DNA from: Tetracladium setigerum
Taxonomy: Eukaryota; Ascomycota; Leotiomycetes; Helotiales
Length of the DNA: 64,000 bases
Reading direction: 5' to 3'
Assembly: GCA_031472005.1 (NCBI GenBank)
Contig: PZJY01000001.1
Location: 2,418,001-2,482,000, forward strand
A program made the translations under genes and the position numbers. A model generated the notes under the pieces. It worked only from the letters and a program-made list of their open reading frames with translations, was not told the DNA's origin and searched no databases. Shown here in pieces: positions 24,832 to 37,366 of this stretch; positions within the stretch are counted from its first letter, which is position 1; the number at the start of each line of letters is the position of its first letter.

Positions 24832-26078
24832 CGCATCCGGTTGAGTGAGGTAAGTAGCGTTTTGTTGATGCTGTCAGCCTTCCTTTGCTTCCGAGGGGGA
24901 AAAGGGTTGAAAATGGATGAATGATGTACAGAATCACCACTTCAGTTTACGTGTACCTAGGTATGGGTTGGGATATACGGGGTTAGGCTGTGGCTGAATG
25001 TCTGGACCCGGTAGGTAAGGTATGTATAGGTCTGTATGTGGTGTTGACAGATCACAGCATGCGACTACTGACCAGTGAGGTGTAAACAAGAAGAAGAGTG
25101 GTGGTTGGTGGTACGAGGCAGTAGTCGTTGCCTGATGTGGAGGTGAGGGGGATATTGGTGATACTTTCTTTGCCCCCTCCTCATGCGTCGTCTTTTCATA
25201 TGCTGTGCCACTACTAAGTCTTGAGATCTGGGAGTAGGACGAGGGCAGGGAGGGATGGAATAATGGGTAGAATAATGGAGACCGTGTATTATAATGTGGT
25301 CGATTGGGATGTCATCCAACGTCTACAATAAATAATACCTTGCGACACACATCTTCTTCACAGTCACGACCAACCTCGATGTGTTGTTTTTGTTGTAGTT
25401 GTAAGAAATCAAGAAAAAGTCACATGAAGAATCCAGGTTCATCTATAATCATTCTATTCAAGTACGGTGACCTGGAGCTGACTACAACGAAAGGTTGCGG
25501 CATCAAACTCAAGACGGTTCCTGAATATTCATCTTCCACTGCATTTTGTACTGTTCCATGGTATCATCCACTCTTCCCCCGTCATTCCACCATCTCCGAA
25601 TCTCTCTCTCTACGACCGTCATATTTCAACCCTGGAAAAGAGAAGCTTTTGCCGTCGCTGTAATTAATATGACAATAATGAACATTTGGCTGCTAAGAAA
25701 AAGAGACAAGAAAAAGAAAAAAAAAAGTAATCACAACAATGCGGTAAAATATCTCCCTGTTGATATCATATCGAAGAGGAGGAGTCTTCGCACGAAAAGA
25801 ATCCGGAATCGGTGAGCCTCCAAAGCAAAGAAAATACAGATGAGAAGCTGGTGAAACGCAAAGCTGCCCTCGCAGCAGCTAGTTCAGACCATTGTCTACG
25901 ATCGATCCACTCCGCAGATAAGGTTGAATGCTCGATGTGACCTTTGGTAGAATCGATAGCGTTCGAGTAAGCCATTTGTTGGTATTGAAAAGGACCGCCT
26001 TGATTTTCGAGAACGCCATGTATCCCAGCAAACGAAGAAAAACGACTTGCACACTTTGGAAAGCCGATGAACAATTGA
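24832..26078. other. Intergenic region upstream of the secreted-protein gene and downstream of G-alpha
   Basis: Promoter of the minus-strand secreted-protein gene and 3' region of the G-alpha gene. A TACCTAGGTA palindrome lies at 24954-24963. An A-rich run is at 25702-25728. No gene was recognised. Confidence 0.45.
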
Positions 26079-27300
26079 TTATATGAGACCGCAGAGACGA
26101 AGGTTCTCTTGGATGATGATGTCTACAAAAGGTTAGCATGTGTCTGTCCAAATCCGGGTTGGATGCAAAAATCTTACCATTGACGGCTGCCATGACGAAG
26201 CGGATCTGGGTTGTGTCGGTTGCGCAAGTGAAGTGGGTATAGATTTGCTTGGTCTCGTGCTGGTTCAAACTGACGAAACGATTCAGGATGTAGTCGCAAG
26301 CTAGAGCGTAGTCCTCTCCTCCTTCATAATCGGGGAAGTAGTTCTTCATTGGGCTGACGGGGAGCTTCTCCTTGAATCGATCGATCTTGTTCAGGAACAA
26401 AATGATCGAGGTCTTAATGAACCATCTCGAGTTGCAGATGGAGTCAAATAGGGTGAGGGCCTCTTGCATACGGTTGACGGTCTCATCTTCGAAGAGGAGT
26501 TGATCGTACTCGGAGATGGCGACGAGGAAGAGAATAGTGGTAACATTTTCGAAGCAGTGGATCCACTTCTTTCGCTCGGATCGTTGTCCTCCTACGTCGA
26601 ACATGCGGTATGTGAGGTCGCCAATGATGAAGGTGGTCTCGGTGATACCAGTGGTCTTGACACGAGAACGGAGAACATCTTGATCGTTGGGCATGTAATC
26701 GGGCTGGGCGATACGCTCAATGTTATCAAAGTAGCTGGGTCATGGTTAGAAAATGGCCATCTCGCATCACCAAGTACTTACTATCTGGCCGAGTCGTTCA
26801 ATTGGTATTCGCGCGAGCGCTTGAAGCAATCTAGAACACCAGCATCCTTCCACAAGGCACCAATGGCACCTCCGACCTCCGGGGAAGGTTATCACCTTCG
26901 ATTTGTTGGGGTTGCATGAAGATGGTTTGGACGTGGTACTCGGCTCTCTGATCATCGAGAGGAAGCTCTAATGACTCCATAGCCTCCAGAATTACACGCA
27001 TCGACTGCACTGTGTTGCTGAAGATGATCTCCTTGAATGATTCCCGTTCGTCGCGAGAATAACCGCCCTCGTGGATGAGCTTCATTTGTTTCAAGATGGT
27101 TGATTTACCAGATTCACCAGCACCTACATAGATGTTAGAGATGGCTACGCAGATAATTGCTGCCGGGACTGGAGAGACTGACCAAGCAAAAGCATCTTGA
27201 TCTCGTTGCGTTGCATCATGCGGTCCTTCTTCAGCTGATTCTCAATCTCCTCATTGCGCTGCTTCCCCTCCTTCTCCTCAGTGCTCATACCGCAACCCAT
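26079..27300 (-). CDS. GNA-1: Heterotrimeric G-protein alpha subunit, group I
   Basis: GTP-binding switch coupling seven-helix receptors to cAMP and growth/development pathways; membrane-attached. Exons: complement(26079-26122, 26178-26734, 26782-27123, 27183-27300). The N-terminus MGCGMSTEEKE gives the N-myristoylation Gly2 and palmitoylation Cys3. Switch and nucleotide motifs are all present: GAGESGKST, DVGGQRSERKKW, FLNKIDRF and TCATDT. It ends CGLI, the ADP-ribosylation-type tail of group I (Gi-like) fungal subunits such as GNA-1/FadA. One frame break at plus-strand GGGG 26881-26884; adding one base restores EGDNLPPEVGGAIGALWKDA. The protein is then exactly 353 aa, the standard length of this group, and every intron phase closes. 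This is the cleanest proof that the lost base is not biological. Confidence 0.98.
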
Positions 27301-30300
27301 TTTGGCGGACTAGGCTATCGCCGTGACAGATGAAATGAGTGTAGGAAAGGATAGTGTTGTCGTCGGAGCAAAGGGGCGTCAAAATCTCGGCACTGCGAAT
27401 GGAAATTGTTAGCGGGCGAGCTTTATAAGCTGAACTGTTGATCTCTCTGAGGGCGAGTGATCACGACACAGGAGTCGCAGAGCGAGCAACGGAAGATGCG
27501 TATGTTGCGCAGAGGCTCTGCGATGCTGTGATGAGGTCTGGCTTGATGGTTGATGGCTTTCGATCTCCTTTGACTTGGCTGGTTGATGTATCATGTCGCA
27601 GTGTTTCGTGTTTGATGCAAGCTGAAGGCGAGGCCGGGTGGTGGCGAACGATGGAAAGGGGAGCGAAGGGAGAAGTGTATAACTCGTAGAAGAGGGAGTG
27701 CAAAACGTACCTGTCGATATGCTTCCTGAGAGGAACTCGCGACGGGCAGATACACCTTCAATTGGGAGTTTTGGGGGCGCTGGAGATGTTCGTTCTGGGA
27801 GGAGGAGGAGGAGAGTTGCAAGTAAGTGGAATTGGGTAAAAAGGGGAGAGCCAATCTGCACTAGGGCGGCGCTCGGGTGCTTGTGCTGTAGCGAGTTAGC
27901 GTGGGCCGGCCCACTGAGTCCCACTTCCAGTCACTAGGAGGACAGTGGAGGAGGACTGTCAGCTGGTGCTGGTGCTGGTGCTGGGGATGGAATAGGATAA
28001 CAGAGACCATACAATATAAATGAACGTGAACGGACTGCTAATTATAAATTTATTTAATCAATTGGATGATTCCATGGGGTCGGGAAACGTGGAATAAAGT
28101 GGGTTATTGTAAATGTTAACAAAGGCGAATGTGAGTATTGTAGTGATGAATTGTGAGGTGGATGGAGTTACGCTACAGACAATAGACAGCTCCTTTTTGC
28201 CGTTTCTTGTTTGTGCTACTGCTATCAATTATGATAATGATTATTGTTTTTCTTTTCGATTATTTTCAATAGTAGTACTGTAGTTGTTGTCTTCTTCACG
28301 AATAATCCCGCTGCTTGGACGTGGCGACGGAGATAAAGAGACTGTTACAGACGACTGTCAAATGTAGAAGATATGTAAGATCTTACAGTACAGTACAGTA
28401 CAGTACCATAATCCCACCTCACTGCCTCAGATATGTCCAGTTCTCCGTACAGTAATATTAAATCGAGTGTTTATGGAGTGTTTCCTTTCCCTTCCCTTCC
28501 CAGCAAGGGGCAAGGGGCATGTCATGTCGGCAGTCAAGGATGCACGCCCGATGCAGATGAAAAGTGCTGCTGGCAGGCATCAAGCTCTGCTTCTGAAGCT
28601 CCCTCGGCCTGCATCACAGACCGACTGTATCAGATTCTTCAGGTCTAAACGTAGCACACAACAGTACTCACACACACGTTACTTTGTACAAACAGGAGAT
28701 CAACTTCAACCATGAATCAACACCTTCGCTTCCCATCCTACAGGCCAGGCCTCATATCCTGCCTTCAAGGGCAGCGAAGAAGCGAGGGGCGTGTTGTTAT
28801 TGCTTTATCTCGCTAAGCAAAACAACCCCTGAGATCGAAGCACGGAAGACCGAAAAAGAAGGGGAAACTCTTTCAACAACAAACATCCAAACTTCCAAAG
28901 GCGGCTCCTCTCCTCTTACTGCCAAGTCTCGTGTCTCGTGTCTCGCGTCTCAACTTCTCAACTCACAAATCTCGATTTTGGAAAATCATGGACGGATCAC
29001 GGAGGAGTGAAGTCGTGCGCGTCTCAAGGCCTGCGATCGGCAGCTACAGTATCCCATATCAGAGTAGTGTTACCCCGTACTATTTGCCGTGGCCGTTTCC
29101 TTCTCGATATCATGCTGTCAAAGAGCCCAGCTGGGAGACTTCCACCTTCCTCCCTCTCCCTCCCACTTTGCGCTCGAGCGAGCTCAAGCCACTCGAGAAT
29201 CCTGAATAATTCGCCTCATCTTCCCGCATGAACTGTTGACAAACGTCCTTGAAACACAAGCTTCCAATTCGATACCCAATCCTTCTTCACCGACTCCTGG
29301 CTCCGACTGGCTTGGCTTCTTCTAGAACTTCTAGAAGTCTCGGGTCATCCGAGATGTTTCCTCTTCGAGCAAAGCGCTGCGAACATACCCTACTCTCGTC
29401 TCCCCTTTGATGAAGATCAAAGGTGCTCCTGAAGACAGTCTCTCCTTCCCGTCGGAGCCCCAGAACGTTTCATCCCATCCCATATATCATGTATGGATTG
29501 GGTCTTTAATGCATCGTATTTACCTTTTGGTGGAAATTTTGGGCGAACCACGAGTCAAACTCAAAGTCGTATACTGAAAAATCACCCGTTCTCCCCCCAA
29601 GACTATTGAATCCTTAAACGAGCTCTAGTGGAGATCCTCGAACGCCCAAAGTTGAATCACCCAAACCTTATCTTAGATTTCACCATGATTTTCTCACAAC
29701 TCATCTTTTCCTACCAATGTCTCATGGCAATTTGTGACCGGGGCAACGGGTCGATGCGATTTCCTGCACATATTTTCCTTTTCTCTTTTTTTTTTTTCTC
29801 TCTCCACAAACCATGCATTGAAATCATCATCGTGTTATCCAGTGAATAGATGATATAATGTTGCAGTTGAGAGCGACGACTGCTTCAGTTGGCGAGTGTT
29901 GTGCTCTATCAGCGCAAGAGTTTTGCACGAATGAGAATCTTGATGCGATCATTTGGCCTCCTTCGACCAGAATTTGACTTGAGAAATTTGCTGCTTAAAA
30001 GGTGTCAACATTCTTCCGAATGTTTTCACAAAAGTCAAAGTTACCAATACAATTCACGGTTGCCAATCGGTTGGGAGGAAGGTACAGTAGATACCATCTC
30101 TAACTTCAACCAAGTCGAGCAAGTGTACTTGAGAGGCAGTAACCCAGCCTCTTCCCAACTGCTGCTACTTAGAATTCTCGGAATCTCAACGCAATTCCCA
30201 CCTACCTATCTGATCAATCCTTAGTAACATTCACCAGCCGCCTGCTTAATTGCGGCGTGTATATATCTTGAGAACAAAGCTGTTATCGAGTACAGCATTC

Positions 30301-30347
30301 TGCAACAACATCTTCTCTATAATCCCCAATTTCATTCTTCTCCAATC
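27301..30347. promoter_or_regulatory. 3-kb divergent intergenic region, G-alpha / small membrane protein
   Basis: No gene recognised. It holds a GGTGCT triple repeat (27964-27985), a tandem ACAGT microsatellite of four units (28385-28404), and two adjacent TTCnnGAA dyads (TTCTAGAA and TTCTAGAA separated by one base, 29330-29346) that resemble a heat-shock element but with non-canonical spacing. Scattered short frames (for example around 28684-29231) look random. Confidence 0.45.
28385..28404. repeat. ACAGT pentanucleotide microsatellite
   Basis: Four perfect copies of ACAGT in tandem in the G-alpha upstream region. A shorter version occurs near 18165-18175. Confidence 0.9.
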
Positions 30348-31057
30348 ATGCCAGTTGCAATTATGCCAGCCTCATATCATCAACCCCGTCGTCCTCCGCC
30401 AACTTTTAGATTCACAGACAATCCACGCTCCTCAGTCTCAGTTGCCCGAAGCCTATCTCGCCCGCATGCCACCAATTCAAGTGGCGGAGTATCAATAGGC
30501 GAACTCTCAATGTTAATTTTCATGCTTTTCATTATAATGTTTATTGTTGGATTGGGATTGTGGACCTTGGTATTCAAGGTTGTTTCTGTGGCTATGGACA
30601 GGAGGAATGATGGACGCCAAAAATCACACGCCAGCAGGGAGGAGGAGGGTATCGAGAGTATTCCCCAGCTATTGTAAGTTACATTTACACGGAGTTTGCA
30701 CGCTGCAAAGATTTTTAAACACAAGAAAACTGACCGGGCCTAATATAGTAGCAAGATTGGCTCCAATATCGAAGCAGGCCTTCAAAAAGTAATGGCAGGC
30801 CAGAAGGGAGTAATTCAAAATGCTTTTATAGCCCAGTCGACTGAAGTCACTGGAGTGTTGGATGCTTTTGAGGGAAGACTTTACTATGGAAATCAATTCG
30901 ACAGGAAAAGCGCAGGGGAGGGTTCGGGCTCTGGAGTAATTCATCGAGAGGACCGCTATGGAGACGTAAGTAGCAGATCACCCTTTTTTCCCTGCAGTTG
31001 CTAACTCTTGTTTTTCAGCGTGGTGTTCATTCGAGGAGACGGAGTTGGGAGAAATGA
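30348..31057 (+). CDS. Small single-pass membrane protein, unknown function
   Basis: Not recognised. Exons 30348-30673, 30749-30965 and 31019-31057 join in phase to 193 aa. The N-terminal 55 residues are polar with SRP/PTF motifs; then one long hydrophobic stretch (LSMLIFMLFIIMFIVGLGLW and onward to FKVV) predicts a transmembrane helix, followed by a basic flank (MDRRNDGRQKSH) that suggests a cytosolic C-terminus. After intron 1 comes an amphipathic stretch (SKIGSNIEAGLQKVMAGQKG), and the end is arginine-rich (RGVHSRRRSWEK). Intron donors GTAAGT are canonical and branch sites (CTGAC, CTAAC) are present, which supports a real gene. Its own upstream region is long. Membership in a small lineage-specific family is likely but untested. 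Confidence 0.6.
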
Positions 31058-32041
31058 AAGTATGGAAGAAATGCCTTTTGTGGCATTAAATGAACTTTAA
31101 TGACGTTGAGAAGTGAAAAAACGGGTCTCTGTAGTATCCAGCTTTCGTTTCGTTTGCCCAGAGAATGTGACACTCAGGATGGCCCTGGGTACAGGGAGCT
31201 TTAAGCTAGTTGATACGGAAGTTTATCAACGGAGAGTAATTCTTTCCCGTTATTAACGAACCGCAAGTTGTTTTATTTTGGTTTGACCAGCCTGTGAAGT
31301 TGTGATTCGTGATTCTAAGATCACTTTATAAGGGTAGCACCTAGTACACTAGATTTATACTGTCGACCTGCTTATAGGATATTGGTAGTGCCTAGTAGAC
31401 TAAATTTATGCTGTCGGCTTGCTTCTATGTCATTGGTAGAAAGTGTAATGAGCTCATTCCATTAAAGCTACAGGCATCTTCACTGGATTTAGTCATAGCT
31501 GTATATAAAGAATGAGCTTTACAGAGTTGCGAAGTTAATATGGCTTGCTAGAGAGAGTCCCTACAGGTCAACGAAACAGCCGTAGAAAATCTCCGGTAAT
31601 CAGTAAAACAGCTGGAAATGGTAACTTGTAAGCAAAGAAATATATGGCATCTGCTCGCCAACTTGGATGATATGTCTACCATGTGCTCATTTTGCTTCAG
31701 TCAAGAGCTTTCTGCCAACCACCATCCCAAACTAACGGCGCTGCAATGTCCACCAGATACGAATCCCAAATCCATATCCTCGAAAATATATAGACAGACA
31801 CGCATATATCTCTCCAAAGTTGTGGGGTAGGAAGCAAAAGGTTGTAAGCACACGCGACAACACAAATTTCGCAATCGAGACACAGCATCTTGGTGCATCA
31901 ACTAAAAATGTATTATTCCCTCTTCAAAGCCCCCATGTCTTCGTTTTGTACATTCATACATTTGCTCGACCCAATGTCCCGCCAACAATGCCTCTGCGTC
32001 TTGACGTCGGTTTCCACTTCTCCATATCACAGAACACCATC
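31058..32041. other. Convergent intergenic region with a 51-bp tandem repeat
   Basis: Between the 3' ends of the small membrane-protein gene and MIC10. The only structure seen is a duplicated 51-bp unit at 31334-31435. No gene was recognised. Confidence 0.5.
31334..31435. repeat. Two-copy 51-bp imperfect tandem repeat
   Basis: Copy 1 spans 31334-31384 and copy 2 31385-31435, both beginning GTAG and ending ATTG, with the shared core CTAGTA. By hand count 40 of 51 positions agree, with no indel; 7 of the 11 differences are transitions. Confidence 0.85.
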
Positions 32042-32392
32042 TCATGGTCTGGTAACCCTAACGCCCTCCTTCCCCTGCCTCAAAAATGACCCATTGCACT
32101 CCTCGTAAGCTCTTCCGGCCCCAAAACCCAATCCTACGAAAGCAGGCCACGCCCTTCGCTTGAACAGCAGCACTGAAAATACCACGCCGAAGGAGAGGCC
32201 GAGGGAGGAGCGGATGAGAAGGGAGGAGAGGCAGCGATCCCACTATTTCCATCGTTAGAGAACTCTCCTTGTGCAAATCTTCCGAGCTGCTGTGTGGATA
32301 GTGCATACCTTCTCATTCAAGAGAGCTTCGGAAACTGGTTTACTTGGGCGCGATGCGATGGGCGCGGGTGGTGTAATGGAAGTCTCTGGCAT
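32042..32392 (-). CDS. MIC10: MICOS complex subunit MIC10 (MINOS1 family)
   Basis: Small inner-mitochondrial-membrane protein that bends crista junction membranes. Two exons, 32309-32392 and 32042-32242, join in phase to 94 aa around a 66-nt intron with a CTAAC branch site. Exon 1 is MPETSITPPAPIASRPSKPV and ends SEALLNEK; exon 2 begins WDRCLSSLLIRSSLG. The two hairpin membrane segments carry the family's glycine motifs: GLSFGVVFSVLLF and, after the short positively charged loop KRRAWPAF, VGLGFGAGRAYEECNGSF. These match the conserved MIC10 hairpin with its oligomerisation glycines. The length is typical of filamentous fungi, which have longer tails than yeast. It lies head-to-head with URB2 with only 309 bp between the start codons. 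Confidence 0.95.
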
Positions 32393-32701
32393 GTTTGCGG
32401 CTTGGTGTTTCTGAATAGTGAGACTGTGGTCAGGGAATATGTTCGAGGGTTGATGAGGGTTGCAATTGACGTACCACGGTGCTTATAGAGGGTGAATTGG
32501 TAGCTGAATTGATGGTTGTGAGAGCTCCGACTGCACCTTTCAGATGCTTCAAGTGCTTGCCCGGTTCCTGACGATGTGGGCGGTGAGGGAAAGTGGGGCC
32601 ATCGCCATTCTGCCCACCTTCATCAGATGCAGATGCAAGAAAAAGTTGTGTGAGAGAGCGAGAGAGAATACATTTTGCTCGCGAAAACACATGTCATAAT
32701 A
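32393..32701. promoter_or_regulatory. Compact bidirectional promoter, MIC10 / URB2
   Basis: 309 bp separating two start codons on opposite strands, so both promoters and leaders must fit here. CCAAT-like or TATA elements were not identified with confidence. Confidence 0.6.
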
Positions 32702-35700
32702 ATGGTAAGTTAAATCGCGATGGGTTTTCTGGACAATACATAAGAGACTAACTTGATTCTCATAGGCATCCAAATCTCGCGCAGCGCAACAAGCGCTTTC
32801 TGAGCTCGAAAAAAGCTCTGCGCAATTCGAGGACCAGCTTGTTGAAGCGGCAAAATTTATTGGATCTGATCTCGACGTCGTTTCTAGATCTGCGAGTTTG
32901 CAAGGGGTTGGACAGGAGCAGAAGAAAGCTAGTCTGAGCCATGGAAAGGAGGAATGGCTGCTGAAATGGTTGTTGAAGAAGCTGCAAGCTCCGAAGGACG
33001 ATGTACCCAGGTTTGGAAATACAGTTTCTTACAGAGGAGCTACAAGCTGATGATAAACTAGGAAAACTTCCCTCTCTTGGAACTTGGTCCTACTTATACT
33101 TCAACGATTGCCTTTGCCTGTTGCGGCTCGGATACTTGGAGAGAGGAAGTTTGCAGCCATATTGCAAAAAACTCTAGACGAGGCAAGGCAGAGACCAGTC
33201 GAGGAACATGCCACTACCCAATCAAGTGCTCTCGATGAGAAAGAATCTTCAAAGAAATCGAAAAAGCGAAAGCGAACTGGCGAGACCGCTACGAAATCCA
33301 GCGTCTTGAACCAAGGGATTTTATCTCTGTTGTCCGGGATTTTGGCTGTGGTGGACTTCATTGTAGATTCTACAAACCCAAACTCCGGAAACGATGACAA
33401 TGGGACGGACTCGGAGTTTTCAGCTGAATATATGAGGACAGTATTGAGGACAAGTTCAGAAGATTCTGCGAAATTGCTCGGTTCCTGGATTTTGGTCCTG
33501 AAAAAACACGATATACTTCTTACATCCGACTCGCCATGGCTGTCTTCTTTCATCGAAATCTGGCAGCTTCATCTAACCGACGAAAACTACTTGATCCATT
33601 TCTCACTACATTGCACTATGCCATTACTTTCACTTCTCGGGAATCTGTCAACGACCAGTTCTTTCGAATCACAAATCGAGCAGTTGCTAGCACGTAACAT
33701 TGTCATCCCTTCAAAGGCGTCCAAAGAGGAAAATTCCGAATCGACAATACTGGACGACCTGACGAAACTTGCTGTTATTTCTGACTCTGCTAATGCTCCT
33801 CGTTTGTTTGAGATCGCAATTCGATCAATTCAGCCTCAAGGCTTGAAAAGAAGACGACCAAATGACGAGATTTGGCTCCAAGCAGTATTCAGCTCACTCA
33901 GATCTTCAATGCCTCCGAAAAGATTGGAACAAAATAGAAAGGCTATCTGTGCGATGATACAAAGCGCCATAAACCACAAAGTTGGCCTGGAGCTTGATGT
34001 ACTGCGTTCCGTGACATTGGAGTATGCACTTCCCCAAGAAGGCGAAACTTGCTGGGAACTCCTCCAGTTGATCATCGATCTCGATGCAAACGTTTTCCTC
34101 ATACCAAATCCAGAGAAAGATCTTCTTCAAGATCTACTACAGAGACTCAACCAAGTCTTAATCGGAGTACAACACCTTGACATATCCAAGATAGTTGTCG
34201 AAGATGTAGTACTTCCACTCATGAGATCGTTCGCGAAGGCCAGAGATTTGACAGGTTTCATTCACCATTGGTTTACACAACTTGTCGAGACTGAGAAATC
34301 TCGTAAGGCTTTAGCTCTCCCCGTCGCTGAGGTATTTGGTGTATGGGAAGACTCGAGACTTCAGCAGCAGCTCAACCAATTGCTCGAATCTTCTCTCTCG
34401 GCAAATCAGGTCGTTCAGCTCCTGGATTGGCTTGAATCTCAAGTTGCCGGGCATACGAGCTCTGTCGCGGTCATTTTACAAGCTATCTCCAGCTCGATAA
34501 GGAGTGAGGAAGTAGTCGATGCTGTTAACTTGAGATGCTACCATATTCTGTTCAATAGCAGTGCCTTCGAGATTCTGGACGACCGGTATAAATGGCGATC
34601 ATGGGGCATTTTACTAAACACTTTCACCTCCGCAAATCGGGCCGGAATTGAAGAGTTCTCAGACCTCTGGACGGCATCAGCCAAGCCTTTTGACCGTCTC
34701 TCCATCAAGGTTGGCTCTAGCAAATTGATGGACATCCATAAAACAGGTATTGGCCTCGGTGCACTGGAAGTCTGGAAATTTTCCTGTGCTGCTTGGAATG
34801 CTGCCAGAGATGGAAGCCAACTGCAAAACCTGGCAAAATCCCTGATGGTAGACCTTCTCAAATGGTTCAATTCCGAGATCGAAACATTTCTGCAGACTAT
34901 TGCAACAAGCCAAACGAACAGCGATAGATGGATTATTTCCCGTTTGGTGAAGTCCTTGTTTAAGGAGTACCCCAAGGCTCTGGTGTACGCTCATCAATAT
35001 TTCGTCTGATGACCATTGCTAACACAAATTATAGGCTGGCGGCTGAGACGGAGGACAAAACCACGAGAAAAATGCTGCAGCACATCTTCTGGCTAGCATC
35101 AGCAAGTTATTCTGGGGATGTGTTCAAGACGGGACCTCCTGAGCCGTCCAACCTCCCCGACCCAGTTTCCATAAGTTTCCCTGATATGTGGCTGTCTGCT
35201 TTGCAGTCGGACACCATCTCGAACAACCCAATTGCTGCAGGTACCAGGCAACCCTTCTTAGATTTGCATCACACGAAGCTAACGTATTGGCAAGAAATGA
35301 TGATCGATATTGTGCTTGATAACGAGTCCAATTCATTGAATCCATTGATCAAGACGACGACCAACAATTCTTTTGCAATCAAGTCACTTCTCCAATTACC
35401 GATTGGGTCTTTTCACCGCAAGCATCGCGAACGAATCATGAAGGCATGGCTCCCTGTTACAAGTGAACCTAGTGCACTAGATCCAGCTGTGCTTGCTTTG
35501 AAGATCAAAACGATGCGTTTTCCAATGTTTTATGAAGTATAATCCTCTAAACCCGTACTTGCTGAAGTTTGTTGCTGACTATCTCAGGGAATGGAATTTC
35601 AACAACTTTCGGATATGGCAATTGCGCTGGCAACTCCAGGCTCCCAAGCTACACACGTCAATCTGTCCCTGTACAAGGAATTTTGTAAACTGACTTTAGA

Positions 35701-37366
35701 GTGAGTAATTCGGTTGGAGTAGATGTCGCAAACACTAATGCTCTTCAAGCTTTGTCTTCACCAACATTGACCAGGCACGAAATCAAACGTACATCCAAGA
35801 CGCTTTCACCTTCACCCAGAAACGTGTCAAGAAATCTCACAAGCATTCGAAACATGAAACAAAATTTGGGACTATTGCATTATTCGAGGTTCTTCTCGAG
35901 TCAATCCGTGTGAACTCGAAGTCTCTTTTCCACACAGAGGCCATCCGAGGAAAAGATGTGACAAAAGTTGAAGCCTTGGTGCATGATTCTCTGTTCGCTC
36001 AACTTCAAGCTTCTTTGGCAGACCTTTCGGATGACGGCAAGCCTGATTGGGATACCGACCTTGAAGTTGTCAGTATACTGAGTGCCTTTGCGGTGCTGGG
36101 TCTCGAACAGGAGAAAGTCAGGACCCTTAAGGAGAAGGTCCAAGCCCTCCGTACTGGCGAGAGCGAGAATGGACTCAACATCAAGAATAGACTTGAGGCG
36201 TTTATATCTTCACAGATGATAGAAGTCTCGAATGACGGACTGGCATTTGAAGGTGCTGATAGCTCAAGTATACATGGCAGAATATTGGTCCAAGAAAAGA
36301 CTCAATTAGCATTGAGCACTGTTGATCGTGATGGAAAGTTGAGACTAGTTAAGTCAATTCTTTCGGGTAGTACAAGCCGTCTTTTGGAACTTGGACAGAT
36401 ACTTGCTGTGAGACAGATTATCTTGTCTATCGATGGTATGTTTAATTCCTGTATTGTTGGCCCAACTATGCTAATCAACCAAGATACTCGACAATCCAAG
36501 AAGAGTGATGACAGCGACAGCGACAGCAGCGAGGACGAAGAAGAGACTCTTGACCTTTCCACCGCTTATTCTCTGCTTTGTGGGCAACTTCAGAAGGCAA
36601 AAAGTATTCGTCACTTCTGCCTTATCAGTGAGACGTTGGAAGTGATGTTGCGAACGAAGGTAATTATGCAAAGACTCACACACGATCTTTATGCTAACAC
36701 CAAAAGGCACGTTCCATTTCTCAATGGAATATTGACAGCACTCTCGGCTGCATTTCCACAATCTGTTCTCGCAACGGGCCTACCCTTCGTTCGTCAAGAG
36801 GAAGCACAATATACCTCCACCTTTGTCACCTCTTCCAATCCATCCTCTTATCACACCGTCTCAAGCTGGAAGGACATTTCCATATTGTCATACAAGCAAT
36901 CCAGTCCCTCCTCCGTTGTCTCTTTACCCCTCTACCTTATAGTAGCACTAAGGCTCTCAAACTCTACGCCCCTCCCCTCTGGCTCAGTACGACAGCCTCC
37001 ACTTACCCCCTGAATGCCACTCACGCCACGGCATTCACACGCCTTATTACCCTCATCTGCGACCCATCCGTTTCATCCGTCACTCGCTCCTCCCATAACA
37101 ACCTCACCTCCGCCACCGACAAAGCGAAGCGGATGGCAGGACAGCACATGCAGTTCGTGCTGATGAGTTATGTTAGATTGCAGTTGGAGATGAAGATGTT
37201 GCCGGAGATGAGGGAGAAGATGACGCCTGGGCTGTATGCAATCTTTGACACCACGACGGTGGAGCTGAGGAGGTGTATTAGCGAGAGTCTGGACTCGAGT
37301 GGCAGGGCTGTGTTTGGGATGTTGTATAAGGATTATATCAGGTTCGGGAAGTGGAAGGGCTCGTAG
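32702..37366 (+). CDS. URB2: Nucleolar pre-ribosome-associated protein URB2 (Npa2 family)
   Basis: Large helical-repeat nucleolar protein needed for early 60S ribosome assembly, acting with Npa1/Urb1. Eight exons: 32702-32704 (ATG alone), 32766-33010, 33062-34984, 35035-35536, 35588-35700, 35750-36435, 36484-36659, 36707-37366. All seven introns are 47-61 nt and all phases close to 1,435 aa without a frame break. The N-terminus ASKSRAAQQALSELEKSS followed by EEWLLKWLLKKL is typical of the family. An acidic serine tract (SDSDSSEDEEE) follows the exon 6/7 junction. The conserved C-terminal Urb2/Npa2 domain is clear: QFVLMSYVRLQLEMKMLPEM, then PGLYAIFDTTTVELRRCISE and GRAVFGMLYKDYIRFGKWKG. Placing the start codon in a 3-nt first exon is supported by a canonical GTAAGT right after it. 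Confidence 0.92.

Noticed and set aside
24832..26078. Short frames on both strands taken as genes
   Set aside because: Overlapping, low-complexity, no splice support.
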